Source: Rutpela maculata (lineage: Eukaryota > Arthropoda > Insecta > Coleoptera > Cerambycidae). From it: 64,000 bases of DNA. The notes under the pieces are model-generated. The model was not told where the DNA came from. It did not search any database and saw only the letters and a list, made by a program, of their open reading frames with translations. Location of the stretch: positions 76,883,804 through 76,947,803 of the forward strand of contig OW386287.2 of the NCBI GenBank assembly GCA_936432065.2, in the 5' to 3' direction. The translations under genes and the position numbers were made by a program. Below, piece by piece: positions 42,230 to 53,026 of this stretch; positions within the stretch are counted from its first letter, which is position 1; each line of letters begins with the position of its first letter.

Positions 42230-43392
42230 CTAGCTGTGCCCGTGACTACGTTCACTTGGAATTTTGAAATTAACTAAAAAGCTTCTTTGTAACCGTTTGA
42301 GGTAGAATCACCAGAGACATATACAAAGAGATTGTTTGCGTCACTGACACGAGAGAGAGCCACTTAGATTTGGCTGTGGGAAAAGCAAATGTCACAGATG
42401 CGCACACGCAACGCACAGCTGGAATGTTCCAGAATACTCTAGAATTTTCTGGAATATTACAGAAGTTTAACCATGAAAGTTTATCCCAAGCAAATATGCT
42501 TATTGTAGAGATCAAGCGGTATCTCTAGTTCTACTAAACTGATTTTCATAAAACTTGGCTTAAAGTAGGTAGATTTCGCTAAAATAAAAACTTTTTTTTT
42601 CCTTATGGGTTGCGGTGCCAGAAGTCCCGCTGTACTGAAGCTTAAGCTTAATGTACCCCATAGTCTCGTTATCCCATTAAACCCGTTCCTCTCCAAAAAG
42701 AGAGTATATGGTCAATGGGAGCTCTGACTATTTCTTCCGGGGTTACGGTTGGTCCCCTGAATGTATGAAAACCTCCCAGCCACCAAGGCCAGGCATTCAC
42801 ATAGTACGTGGTGAGGAGTTTCTTCATCCACACCACACATCCTGCATTCTGGATTATCCTTCACACCTATGTTAGGTGTCTGTTCAGTGTGCAGTGTCCT
42901 GTTAGGATTCCCACATCTCAGCTGTTTCTGCTCAGCTTCAGCAATTCGTTAGTCTTTGTCTTGGATGGCCCGCCGGTGATGAACATGCGTGACTATCTCA
43001 TCCCCGGCGCGCCGGTCCAATGCAAGATATGTTTCTGACTCCTTTACCATTCCTCTTGCGGTGTTGTATGATATCCCGCAGGATGGCTCGGCTCCCATCA
43101 AGGGTGTTTTTGCGCCTTCTTTAGCCAGCTTATCTGCTTTTTCGTTGCCTTCATTGCCCTGGTGTCCTCGCGTCCACTCCAGGTTACACCAAGCTTAGAC
43201 TAATTTACTTGTGAAAATCCTATTCAAATTGGTTCAGTAGCTTCTACGTGATGCACGTTCAAACAAACAGACAAAAATTCCAAAAACTATCTTAATGTAT
43301 TCTATTACTCATCTTATATCCAGCCAGATCAGTTTTTTGCAAATATTTTCAATGTACAGAAACACCAACTTTACAGATTTATTACATGTACA
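42230..43392 (+). repeat. Dispersed repeat (ACTAGCTGTGCCCG type), copy 1, interrupted
   Basis: It is colinear with 62268-62765 from the start word ACTAGCTRTGCCCG, through repeated TTCTGGAATATT words, to GTTCAAACAAACAGACAAA and a TTTTCAATGTACA end. Similar sequences are widespread in insect genomes and may be the 3' end of a LINE, but no coding part is seen. A LINE fragment sits at 42590-43194. Confidence 0.65.
42590..43194 (-). pseudogene. 3' fragment of an RNase H-bearing LINE
   Basis: On the minus strand the stretch at about 43182-43100 encodes EWTRGHQGNEGNEKADKLAK, the C-terminal RNase H motif with its His and Asp residues. Farther on (about 42880-42790) it encodes CRMCGVDEETPHHVLCECL, a CCHC-type knuckle found at the end of such ORF2 proteins. 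A TAA interrupts the region between them. An A tail (T run at about 42592-42601 on the plus strand) marks the 3' end. The rest of the element is missing, as usual for 5'-truncated insertion. Confidence 0.8.
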
Positions 43393-43609
43393 GATTTACT
43401 CCTTAATCATACGAATCATGTTTCAAGGTTCCAGCCATCGAAAAATAATTTTGCACTGCAGCCCCATCTCACTACACTGCGAAGGAAAAATTCCAACTGC
43501 ATTTATTTACTGGCTCTTTGGTATCACCCATATGTCATTTGCAAATTTCAAATATCTTAGTATTAGTTTTCGAGATAATCGCCAGGAACTTTTAACTGGA
43601 ACACCCTGT

Positions 43610-44136
43610 ATATCAAAAATTTGAGAAATTGGGCAAACAAAAAATTAGAAGAAAAAAAATAAAAATTTTCATATTGCCAACAGAAAAGGAATCATATTTT
43701 AAGTTATGTATTATCAAAAATTCGTATCAACAGAGAAAAGACTTTAATCCATACTTTTGTTACACACCATAGGTATATAGTTCACATATAAACAAATAAT
43801 ACGAACAATACAAATGTGAGAAGATGAGTGGGCAGGTTTAATCGACCAAATTTCAACATTATGCCACTTATACAACGTGATCTACCAAGAAATTCGGAAA
43901 ATAAAATGGTGCGCTAGTATTCAATGTGGGAAAGCCCCTGCAAAATTTTAGAGGATTTTGAGGTAATTTAGTATATTAAATTATTAGTCAATTTGCCAAG
44001 ATACACTACTGATGTTGAGTAAGTCCTGACCTACTTCTGAACAGGTCGACGAACTTACTTGTGAAAGAACGTATTCGAGTTGTTTACATTTCCTTAATTG
44101 GCATAAAAAGTGAAGCCGGCCGGCGAGATCAAAAAA
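43610..44136. other. No gene seen
   Basis: AT-rich spacer between repeats. No coding or repeated structure was recognised. Confidence 0.5.
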
Positions 44137-44289
44137 AGAGGTCTACACACAATCCAGCGGCAGGTAGCCAACATTGTTGGTACGCTTTGAAGATAATTGG
44201 AATTCCAGCGGCCCAGTTCACTTTTACGAATGAGTTCAAAGCATGCCGACAAGGCTGGCTCAGTGCCGCTGGATTGTGTGTAGACCTCT
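44137..44289. mobile_element. MITE, 153 bp, with 26-bp perfect terminal inverted repeats
   Basis: The terminal 26 bases 44137-44162 (starting AGAGGTCTACACACAATCC) are the exact inverse of 44264-44289. The 100-bp centre is GC-richer than the surroundings and has no ORF. The superfamily is unknown and no clear target duplication was found. Confidence 0.8.
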
Positions 44290-44895
44290 AGCGAGCCGCG
44301 TTTTTTGCTTCTGGTCGAACAATAAATAGTTACACCGCCGTGTCATCGACCGGTTTAACTAAATATCTCGTATATCTGCTTGTCATTTCAGCATGAGATC
44401 AATATCTTTGATTTATTTCGATTTATTTCGGTATTTTTGTAGTGTGATTTGATTAAAACCAAAAAGTCACTTCTATCTTAACCAGCTTTGCTGTCAGTAG
44501 TGTCAATCCCAAGTCTGATAAAGTGATATGGTTGTACTGCGTTACGTTAGATTAGTTGAAGTCATTGGCGGCGCATTTTTACAAAAAAATAAGTTCATTT
44601 TCTTGGTAATTTTTTTAAAATTTTTCATTTTTTAACTCCTTTCGGTGGGGACAACCTACTGTTAAATTTTCCGTATGTCCTGGTAGATCACGTTGTATTT
44701 TATTTCAATTTGTTGCACCATATTCTAATAAGACGTAACGTCATCTGTGCAAGTTATCTCTACCTCTCGTCTTCTGTTGTCTAGTACTATAATAAACATT
44801 TACTTATTACTATTAACAAAGTGTTACACTGAACATTTATTCTTATTAAAAACATCACTAATTTCAGTCTTCTTTTAGTTAAACTATATTGCACT
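44290..44895. other. CIB gene 3' flank
   Basis: There is no coding sequence. The 3' UTR of the minus-strand CIB gene must lie at its right end. A polyadenylation hexamer is at 44841-44836. Confidence 0.5.
44836..44841 (-). terminator. CIB gene polyadenylation signal
   Basis: AATAAA on the minus strand, 55 bp beyond the stop codon at 44898-44896. Confidence 0.5.
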
Positions 44896-47800
44896 TCACA
44901 AACGAATTCTAAATGTACTAAAAAAGAAAGAAAAAAAACAAATATCACATTGTCTGATATTAATTAAGTATTACATATTACCTTAAAAAATCTGATGATC
45001 TATCAATTACATGCTCAAATTCAGCAAACGATAAAGCTCCATCATCATCCAAATCTGCTTCTTCGAGTATATTTTGTATCAACCAGTTCATTTCAGATTC
45101 ATTTAATTTGTTTTCCCCAGTTAATTTACAGAGTACTTGCTTCAAGTCTGAGACTCCTAACATATCATCACCATCAAAATCTGAAATTAAATTATATTAG
45201 TTGTTCTTTCTTAAAAGTATGACAATTAAAAGGTTTCCTAACTTCGTTTTATAAATATAAAAATATATACTTCTGTTCTTCCTGTAGAACAAGAATTTCA
45301 AGTAAAAAATTTGAAGATGCTACTCTATGATTTTTATATTCTGATCAACAAAGAAACAATTGAATTAAATATAAGTCGGTTATTGGGTAGCTGAAACAGG
45401 GAAAAATAGATACTATTTTATTTAATAATTACTTCCACGTCCAGTGGAAGTATAGTAACGACAAAAAAATTTTTAAAAATTTTTATTGCTCAAATAGGCT
45501 TAAAATGTCATGAAACGTCGAGATTTTAAGTTTGAGCGAAAAAAAATTTTCTGTCTGTCTGTCGGTCTGTCTGTCTGTCTGTCGGTCTGTCTGTAACTTT
45601 TTTTTGTGCGCACGTTTACTCTGGAACCGTTTAAGATATTAACTTGAAATTTGGTACACGTATGTACTTTAGCGAGATCTGGAACTAGATTATATTTTCA
45701 TGTTGTTCCGACGAAGGGTTGGGGGGTAAATTGGGGTAAATTTTGGGGTAAAGGGTAAATCAAGCAGGTAAGAGTTGATAAAATTGGTATTTAGTATATA
45801 CAAGAGAAGCTAAGGTCTCAAAAAAATGTTTGGCATTAGCCACCCCCATTACCACCCCCACCCCATTATTAAAGGGGATGAAAGAAAAATTGTGATTTAG
45901 TGTATGTACAAAAACCAGAAACCTCAAAATATTTTTTTTACTTCATCCCCCCCCCTATCACCACCCCCACCCCACTACCGATGTGGGGTATCGTTTTATG
46001 GGTTTTTGGGGTAGAGGATTTCAAATATTATATTATTAAAGTTCCATAAACAATTATTTTCACATACAAAGTTTCTTCGTTGTGAGTGACTTGGATAGAG
46101 AATCTGGATGTGGAAGTAGTGATTCCTTGGGCAGCGGTTTTTTTGATGTGCAAAATGAAAAATTACGCATTTACAGACACTTCTAATAATTTTTTGTATC
46201 ATAGTTGAACTGCTGTTCTAGTCCACTGCCAGTAGATTAAAGACAGCCTAGGAAAGAGGATAGGATATAGTAACCAATGGCAAAGGTAAGTGCAGGCTGT
46301 CTTCAGGGAGAAGTACTTGTTCCATTGCTGTGGCTGTGCCTTGTTGATGAATTTATCTAGAAACTTTCTACAGAAAGTTACTACTGCTTACGATAATATG
46401 CTGATGATTTTGTAATAGGTGCAAACACAATCTCAAAGCGTTCACAAAATGCCCTAAACATCATGGACAGGTGGTGCAGTAAAGAAAAACTTTCGATTAG
46501 TTACAACTCACAACACCACAGTTGTCATTTTTATACCAGAGTTTTGGGAGGCCTAAAACTCCTACTAGTGTTTAATGGATTGGAAATTCTATTTGCTTGT
46601 GAGGCGAAATACCTCTTCATCTTTGATCAAAAATGAACATGAAAATGCTCACACCAAAAAGTCGCACAGTTGCCTGGGGAGATGCAGTTGTGTGGAAAAA
46701 GTTAGGAGCTAAAACCAAAAATAACCCTATGGCTATACACTGGAGTAGTAAGATCCATAATAAACTATGGATCAGTGGTATGATGGACATTGTAGTCTAT
46801 GAGGCTGTTAAGTCATCTACAAAGTGTGGCTTGCCTGTTTCATGAGGGCCGTAAAACTGCCTCGACAGGTATGACACCATTACACATTTTCATCCAGATA
46901 GAAGTTCGATCAGCAGTGCACAGGCACATGCAAGGCCCAACATCGAAAAATGGTAACAGAACAAAACAACCCAGAAGGTATACACAGAGCAGAAGAGTCT
47001 CATTCTAGAAATACCTAGACACTAGTCGCCTTTTATTGCCAGTCTTTTCACGACCAGGTACAAAACGGAGATAGAAAAACTTCGAGTATTTTCCTGAGAT
47101 ATGAATGAGATATATGAATGATATATTCGAAGTATTCTATACAAAGGTTGCAGATGTAGACAACTTTGTTTCGAAATTAAATAACCATTTCGCTTCAGTA
47201 AAATTTACATATGAAATAATAGAAACCAATGGACCAACCAACTACCATTTTTAGATACACTAATAATTAGACATACTGAAAATAAATGTTTGCTATACAG
47301 GGTGAGTCATGAGGAACTGTACATACTTCTACCGTAAGTAGAGGCACCTAAGACAAATACCAAGTGACCATTAAAAAGTGTTTGTTCCCTTTCTTTACTA
47401 TCATACAGAGTGATTTATGAATTTTGTCCAAAAATTGTTTTGGTCATAACATTTTAACGGTTAATCCGATTTGCCTCATTTTTTACAACAATGTACACTG
47501 TTGCATATCAACCATCATACATATCCAAAATTTAAAAAATCCAGACGGTTTCAAAAAAATTTGTTGGATTGCTTCGTATACGATAGTTCACCCTGTATGA
47601 TTTATCTAAAACTTGATATGAAATAAAAATCCGACAAAAAATTTTTTGCTCTCTGGCACCCCTCCGAACCGGCGCTCCGGGTTGCCCGGCCCTTAAGCCG
47701 CCCCTGTATGTATTGTAAATAAACATGTAAGACCTGGCCTGGAAATTGATTAAAATGATGGTACTTATTAAACCTAGGCATGAGGTATGTAGATATTGTA

Positions 47801-50800
47801 ACGTGTTTCCACCCTTAGGAAACTACCCCTCGCAAATTCCGTGGGTTCCAAAAATTATAACAAGAGATGTCCACTAACACACTTTATTAAATATTTACTG
47901 GATACTTCACAATACTATTATTAATTTAAATACACTTTACTGACTAAAAATCACAATGTTTATCACTTTGTTTATCTTTGAAGTCTTAACCTCACTTTCT
48001 ATACTTTCTGAACTACTCGCCGAGAATGCGGTTGGTCTTTTATACCTAAAAATGACAGATCTCGATTGTTCTGTGATGACGCCACCATTCTCTAGAGAAT
48101 TCCAGATGTCACTTTGGAATCTTCTGGTAGGTTCTTTTTCGAGTAGGTGCAAATACACTACATTCATTCCGACATTCGATCTGTTGAAGTCTGCCTACTT
48201 TTTAGTAACATAACCTTAAATTTTAAGGGGTGCAACATATTACAATATTATTTTTTTTAGCTAAATGTTTGTATTTACAAATATTAGTATATATTAAAAT
48301 ATTTCATTTTGCCAAACTTTTCATTTGACTTGAAAATTGATCGTTAATAAAAAATTTATTGAGTGTGACAAAAATTTCAAATACTAAGGTTTTACTGCCT
48401 ATTTGTGTCCTATACAAATTTCATATCAAGTTTTAGATAAATCATATACAGGGTGAACTATCGTATACGAAGCAATCCATGACCATGACCGGCACGGTAG
48501 CTCAATCGGTTAAGGCGTATTGAGTGGCGAATACGCTGATCGACTCGCTACCGCGCTCTGGGTTCGACCCCCAGCCCCGGTATTGACAACATCGGGGGGT
48601 GTGGATGTATGTCTGCGTTTTTCCGAATGTGTAACCCCCTTCCGGACAGCCTTGGCTTTGGATTTGGGGGTTGTCTACTATCTGTGGTGTGTTTATGTTT
48701 ATGTTTATCCAACAAATTCTTTTGAAACTGTCCCTGGATTTTTTAAATTTTGGATATGTATAATGGTTGTTAGGCAACAGCGTACATTGTTGTAAAAAAT
48801 GAGGCCAATCAGATTAACCGTTAAAATGTTATGACCAAAACAATTTTTGGACAAAATTCATAAATCACTCTGTACTGTAAAGAAAGGGAACCAACACTTT
48901 TTAATGGTCACTTAGTATTTGTCTTAGGTGCCTCTACTTACGGTAGAAGTATGTACAGTTCCTCATGACTCACCCTGTATACTGAAAAGATATACCAGCA
49001 TTCAAGTATATCCCTAGTGATTCACCATTTTGCCCAGCACAAAATGGCCCTCTCCAAGACTACGGTCCCAAGGTATAATTTTAATGAAAATTTTCAAGTT
49101 ATAATTCCAGACAAGGGAGACAGAAGAATGGTGCCTCAATATCAGCATAATCAGTTTGGTATACTGACGGCTCCAAGGAAGAATAGGGTGTCAGAGCTGG
49201 GCTTAAACTCAATAAGTCTAAGATGATATGCAACAGTATTTCAGACTCAAAAGAACGCAATATAGTGGGTATGCCATCATTTGCGTAGCTGTAATAGTGT
49301 AGTATTACAAACTCGTAAAAATAAAATATGCTGATTTAATTCAATATTTTTACTTAAAATTCACTTTCCATGGGTTAATATTTGGAAAAAAAATTTAAAT
49401 TTAAGTTTGTTGCACATTTTCTATGAATATAAATAGTTCATAATTGAAATGGTCTTAAGCGATGCAAAACCCAGTCAGTCAAAAACATCTATCTCTTCAT
49501 TTTCTTAGAATAAACAACTAATTGAACTAGTGATGGGTAGTTCATGAGAATTGTTCAAAGTGAATAGCTCACTTTGATGAACTGTGAATAAACGACTCAC
49601 TTTTTAAATGCAACTCCTTCAATATGTCATTATGTTTCTGTATCGTACGCTAGTACTGTTCAGTGTGCTAACAAGTGTGCTGGTCTCAAGCTCGCCGTAC
49701 TGGTACAACTGGCGATTAAGTTCGTACGCAATGTTGTGCTAGCAACATATTATGAACGTGCATGAGGTACTGTACAAAGGACATGTCGTTCGAATGAACG
49801 GCTCATGTGAGTGACCTAAACGAAAGTGCTGACTCAGTAAAAATACTGTATTGAATACTGGGGTGGAGTCATTAAGAGATATACAATTTTGATTGACTAA
49901 TAATTTTGTTGTACTCAACCTACTGCAATACTCCCTATATAACTAATCAGTATGTAACCATTTATATAATTCATACCGAATATACGAAAAGCGTGCTCTG
50001 CTTTTACAGATTTTGGAGCTGTTTGGCTAAAAACAGACATCATGTCTAAGAAATCCTCAAAGGTGCAATCTCCATCTTGACTAGAGCTAAAAATTTTACA
50101 AATACGTTGTCCGAATGGGTTAACACTTAATTCTGGATACTGCAATATTTTAGACATGGGTAATTTTGCATTTTTATTATGGCCCACTTTCTCAGGAGCT
50201 AGAGCTTTAAATTTCTGATGAGCACTAAAACAGAATAAATTGTTATTTACAATCAAGTTATAAACTTAACGTTGCCGCTCACGTTCGAAGTTGCTGTTTA
50301 AAGATGAAGCATACAAAAACATTATTTGTATTGTACATTGACGCTGCGCTGCCCTACAGACTCCCACTTCAAACAGTAGCAGGAAAGTCAAACTTGAAAG
50401 GCAACGCCAAAGTTTACAAAGTGAGTGAAACACAGTGTACTAAATTCGCAAAAGGATAGCAATAAATTCACGTGATCAATTGAATTTGGAGGGGATGTAA
50501 TTTGAAATAAGTTTTACAAAGGTTCATCAAATCAAAGTTGCACTATTACATGCACTGCTTGACACTCTTGACAATTTAGCTAATTGCTATGCTTTTACAG
50601 ATTTAGCATAGTGGCAATCATTTTATTTAGAAATATAATGCACTTTTCAAAATCCAAGACTATGTTCTTAACTTACTAGAGTACTTCTTTTTTGGTGAAA
50701 TATGTGAGATCCTAAAATATAAAATATTTGTAATTTAAATTACAATTAACGAAAACTATCCTCAACCTGATAATCTTGTAATTCCTCTTCAGAGAACTGG

Positions 50801-50817
50801 CTTTTGCCTTGCCCCAT
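44896..50817 (-). CDS. Calcium- and integrin-binding (CIB-family) EF-hand protein, five exons
   Basis: CIB proteins are small Ca2+/Mg2+ sensors that bind integrin tails, kinases and other partners at membranes. The exons are 50817-50767, 50711-50677, 50224-49977, 45180-44982 and 44917-44896. All junctions are GT-AG and in phase, giving 184 aa (family 183-191). The N-terminus MGQGKSQFSEEELQDYQ has Gly2 and Ser6, fitting N-myristoylation. The first two EF hands are degenerate, as in the family (CTFEDFLDMMSVFS). The working loops are EF3 DFDGDDMLGVSD (112-123) and EF4 DLDDDGALSFAE (154-165). The chain ends SSDFLSTFRIRL, like vertebrate CIBs. Most features (LTGENKLNESEM, FEHVIDRS) favour CIB1, while the last residues resemble CIB2, so no symbol is assigned. 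The last exon is only 22 nt. The third intron is 4.8 kb and full of transposons. Confidence 0.93.
45430..46137. mobile_element. TTCCACATCCAG-family MITE, copy 3, reversed
   Basis: It starts TACTTCCACGTCCAGTGGAAG and ends CTGGATGTGGAAGTA at about 46118, followed by GTGATTCCTTGGGCAGC, which is also found at the end of copy 1. It is the longest copy and contains all blocks seen in the other two. It lies in the CIB third intron. Confidence 0.7.
45551..45594. repeat. (CTGT)n microsatellite
   Basis: Eleven CTGT-like units, two of them varied to CGGT, inside the MITE copy. The same position in copies 1 and 2 has only a few GACAGA units, so it has expanded in this copy. Confidence 0.75.
46250..47010 (+). 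pseudogene. Decayed LINE reverse transcriptase fragment
   Basis: Readable blocks on the plus strand are VSAGCLQGEVLVPLLW (the PQG block), YADDFVIGANT (catalytic, near 46397-46430), SQNALNIMDRWCSKEKLSIS, and much later STGMTPLHIFIQIEVRSA. The last resembles the PPLHLFI..EA block after the thumb in R1-type LINEs. Stops and frame changes are frequent. It lies in the CIB third intron. Confidence 0.6.
47098..47295 (+). pseudogene. Penelope-like element RT fragment, left part
   Basis: The plus strand encodes RYMNDIFEVF, VDNFVSKLNNHFASVKFTYE and, after a one-base shift, FLDTLIIRHTENKCLLY. This is the order of motifs in Penelope-like RTs (RYVDDxF..., LNxxHPxIKFTxE, FLDVLI). It stops exactly where the TACAGGGTG foldback begins. 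Confidence 0.65.
47797..48244 (-). mobile_element. Solo LTR, 448 bp
   Basis: On the minus strand it begins TGTAATATGTTGCACCCC and ends AACACGTTACA, with TG...CA ends and short TGTAA/TTACA inverted termini. ATAT occurs on both sides (47793-47796 and 48245-48248) as a likely 4-bp target duplication. A TATAAAAG box lies near 48046-48039 and an AATAAA near 47888-47883 in the proper order. No internal region remains, so it is the product of LTR-LTR recombination. Confidence 0.7.
48479..48710 (+). mobile_element. tRNA-derived SINE with (GTTTAT)n tail
   Basis: Box A (GTAGCTCAATCGGTTAAGG) and box B (GGGTTCGACCCCCAG) are present, with a long variable-arm-like stretch between them. A body of about 110 bp and a GTTTAT repeat tail follow. 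The uninterrupted left arm of the surrounding foldback shows the empty site, so the insert is 48479-48710 with ATCC repeated at both ends. The tRNA-like head differs from the SINE at 14304, so two SINE families are present. Confidence 0.75.
48982..49060 (+). pseudogene. Penelope-like element RT fragment, right part
   Basis: Immediately after the foldback the plus strand reads TEKIYQHSSISLVIHHFAQHKMAL. This is a degraded form of the YRKPTxTxxYxxxxSxHPxxxK block expected after the fragment at 47098-47295. It is in the same orientation and continues that relic. Confidence 0.45.
49533..49850. repeat. hAT-like MITE fragment (TAGTGATGGGTAGTTC terminus)
   Basis: The left terminus TAGTGATGGG resembles those at 56562 and 56930. 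The body is rich in inverted GTTCATGAAC-like words and resembles 56380-56485, which ends TTACCATCACTA. The flanks do not match as an 8-bp duplication, so both copies may be partial. Confidence 0.45.
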
Positions 50818-50968
50818 TTTTAAAAAATGCTACTTCGACTGATCACAAGTATAATGTTGTTATGATTATGAAGTATATGGCTTCAAAAACAAAAACTTTT
50901 TTGTTCTTGTAGTTCTCCAGTTCAACGTGAAAAGAGAACATGAAATTATGAAATGGTCGGGTTAATGT

Positions 50969-51262
50969 TAGAGATGAGTTGCTATTTAACAAGTTTAACA
51001 ATCTGTTATTTGTAAATAGCATTAATAGACTGTTATTTCTGTTTGAAAATAACATGTGAGAAAATAACAGATAAGCAGCTGCGGCACCAGCATGATGTAT
51101 ATGATAATATAATAACGTATCTGAAATAACATTTGCAACAGCGCGCTGCGGTATGCGGATGCCAGTACTTCTCAGCGATCTCTTATTTTTAAACTGTTAT
51201 TTCAAAATAGCATTAGCAGTTTAAACCTGTTATTAAAAAACAACAGCTTTTACCCATCACTC
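50969..51262. mobile_element. hAT-like MITE, 294 bp, with near-perfect 8-bp duplication
   Basis: The termini TAGAGATGAGTTGCTAT and GCTTTTACCCATCACTC are imperfect inverse copies. GTTAATGT precedes the element and GTTAATGA follows it (7 of 8 identical). The interior is made of inverted AAATAACAG words. Confidence 0.65.
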
Positions 51263-51287
51263 GTTAATGATTGGTAAGAGGTAAGAG

Positions 51288-51762
51288 CACAGACTAAAAC
51301 AAATCAGATGTTTCACTCAATAGTATTTCCTATGTTACCAGTTTCATTTTTTGTGATGTGACGTATACCTGCCAGGATTCTGCGCAGAAGACATAAACAG
51401 AGAAATCTTGCGGTTGACATGGAAGTTAAGACCAGCGAGTATAATCTCACAGGAGCGAGTATTTAGTACTGAAATCTCAGAGACGGAAGTAGTCAACAGC
51501 TCCACCGGTGATATTAATTATTTTGGAATGTGGTTTATTTTATTGAAGGTTAGAGTTGTTACTGTTATACATTTAAGTGGTTTTTTGAGTATTTATTAGG
51601 TTATTTTACGTATCATAAGGTCCCTCCTGTGACTATACTCGCTGGTTAAGACTGATTGGACAATGCGCAGATCACGACACAAAATGGTACCTGCTGGGAG
51701 TTGATTTATTATCTAAACCATGATACGTCATAAGTGAAATATCTGATTTGTTTTAGTCTGTG
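51288..51762. mobile_element. CACAG-family element C, 475 bp, with 7-bp duplication
   Basis: The terminus CACAGACTAAAACAAATCAG is exactly inverted at the right end. GTAAGAG flanks both sides (51281-51287 and 51763-51769). Inner arms continue the inversion (GACCAGCGAGTATA faces TATACTCGCTGGTT). Non-coding. Confidence 0.75.
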
Positions 51763-51769
51763 GTAAGAG

Positions 51770-52664
51770 CACAGAATAAGGAACTACCAGAAGCGGTACT
51801 CTCAGCACCGCCTTTGATGTTTTTTTGTAACCTTCGCCATTTTGTTGTTGGTAATTTTGGCGGGAAATTTAAACAGCATGTTTATAAACACACTTTACAC
51901 AGTCTGAATACAATTACGTTATTGGAAGAATTATATTTATATTGGGTATTAAAACTATTAAAGTAAACTGGATAAAGTTATCTCTACGAACAATTGTATT
52001 CTTAATAGAAAGTCACAAAATGTATTGAAATCAATGCAATGTCTCACCTGAGAAAACCTGGGAGGTTGTTCTGGGGAAATATTAAAAAATGTTCTTTTTA
52101 AACTTGAGGGGAAATAGTAGGTAGTGGTGTTGGTAGCAATGTATTTTGATACATATTTGTCTCAAAATGTCGTGCGCACAACTTAGAATTGTTATAAAGT
52201 TCGGCTGAACTGAAGTAAAACTTGCCAAATCCCCATAATTGCATGCTTCCAACCACAATACGGATTTTAGAAGAAGAAAGGTTTACAATTACTTGGAAAT
52301 ATTTTACAATTTACATTAATAATAAAATACCTTTGGGGATCCTTAGGGAACCTAAATAAACTAGTCTTTTCCTGTCGTACTACTTGGATATGCCTTAACA
52401 GCGCAAACGGTTCCACCTCGTTTACTCATATCGGTAATAAAAATTACTATTAACAACACTTTCCCGCTATGATCTTTTACCTATTCACAGCACAATAAAA
52501 CTAAAACCTTTTAAGAATGTATTTCGGTATTATGTCAAAGACTGTCATTTATTGTTTTAACCTAATACAATAAATGAACTGACGGATGTACTAACAACAA
52601 AATGGCGGCATTGGAATTTTGGCGGGAAGCTCAAGTGTCGTTTCTGGTAGTTCTCTTTTCTGTG
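51770..52664. mobile_element. CACAG-family element A, 895 bp, with 7-bp duplication
   Basis: The left end CACAGAATAAGGAACTACCAG faces CTGGTAGTTCTCTTTTCTGTG. GTAAGAG lies on both sides (51763-51769, shared with element C, and 52665-52671). The centre is AT-rich with no transposase. A fragment of the same family lies upstream of ALG9. Confidence 0.75.
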
Positions 52665-52677
52665 GTAAGAGTATAAG

Positions 52678-53026
52678 CACAGAAGACCTATACCAGAAGC
52701 GCCACTATCGGCGGAACGTTTGATGTTTCATTGGTAAATTGGGGTGACCTTCGACCATCTTGTCGGTGGTATTATTGTCAACCTATAATTCCGCACTTTT
52801 CTAAATTCACCGCTGGGCACACTGGTAGATAAAAAGATAAAATTCGAAGCTGATTGGCTATGTTTTTCAAAATATCCAATCATATACGCCATTGCTTACC
52901 AGTGCGCTCCACCGGTGAATTTAGAAATGTGCGGAATTATAGGTTGACAACAATACCACCAACAAGATGGCTGTCTTCAATATTGGCGGGAAGGCAGAGA
53001 GTCGTTTCTGGTATAGGTCTTCTGTG
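52678..53026. mobile_element. CACAG-family element B, 349 bp, with 7-bp duplication
   Basis: CACAGAAGACCTATACCAGAA faces TTCTGGTATAGGTCTTCTGTG. GTATAAG lies on both sides (52671-52677 and 53027-53033). The arms are about 150 bp, so the element is almost a complete palindrome. Confidence 0.8.

Larger units (their letters stand above)
41619..43609. mobile_element. 2-kb foldback element with about 195-bp arms and nested inserts
   Basis: ACAGGGTATTTCAGTTAAAA at the left faces TTTTAACTGGAACACCCTGT at the right. The arms are similar over about 195 bp (41619-41815 and 43420-43609). The interior contains a second hairpin (41821-42229) and a dispersed repeat (42230-43392) that is itself interrupted by a LINE fragment. 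A related terminus also occurs near 34290-34320. Confidence 0.7.
47296..48979. mobile_element. Foldback element with about 330-bp arms, carrying a solo LTR and a SINE
   Basis: The left arm (47296 to about 47625, starting TACAGGGTGAGTCATGAGG) is repeated in inverse at about 48416-48979, ending CCTCATGACTCACCCTGTA. The flanks carry TA on both sides. The right arm is longer only because a SINE sits in it (48479-48710). The spacer carries a 448-bp solo LTR. Within each arm a second CAGGGTGA terminus is visible, so the arms may themselves derive from a smaller MITE. The whole splits a Penelope relic. Confidence 0.75.

Noticed and set aside
44978..45163. Separate small EF-hand gene
   Set aside because: It is exon 4 of the CIB gene. 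The frame continues upstream to a splice acceptor and downstream to a donor.
48491..48580. tRNA-like sequence with box A and box B
   Set aside because: It is the head of a SINE inserted in a foldback arm. The empty site in the other arm shows that it arrived as a transposon.
48520..48795. 91-codon frames on both strands
   Set aside because: They span the SINE and the foldback arm and have no independent support.
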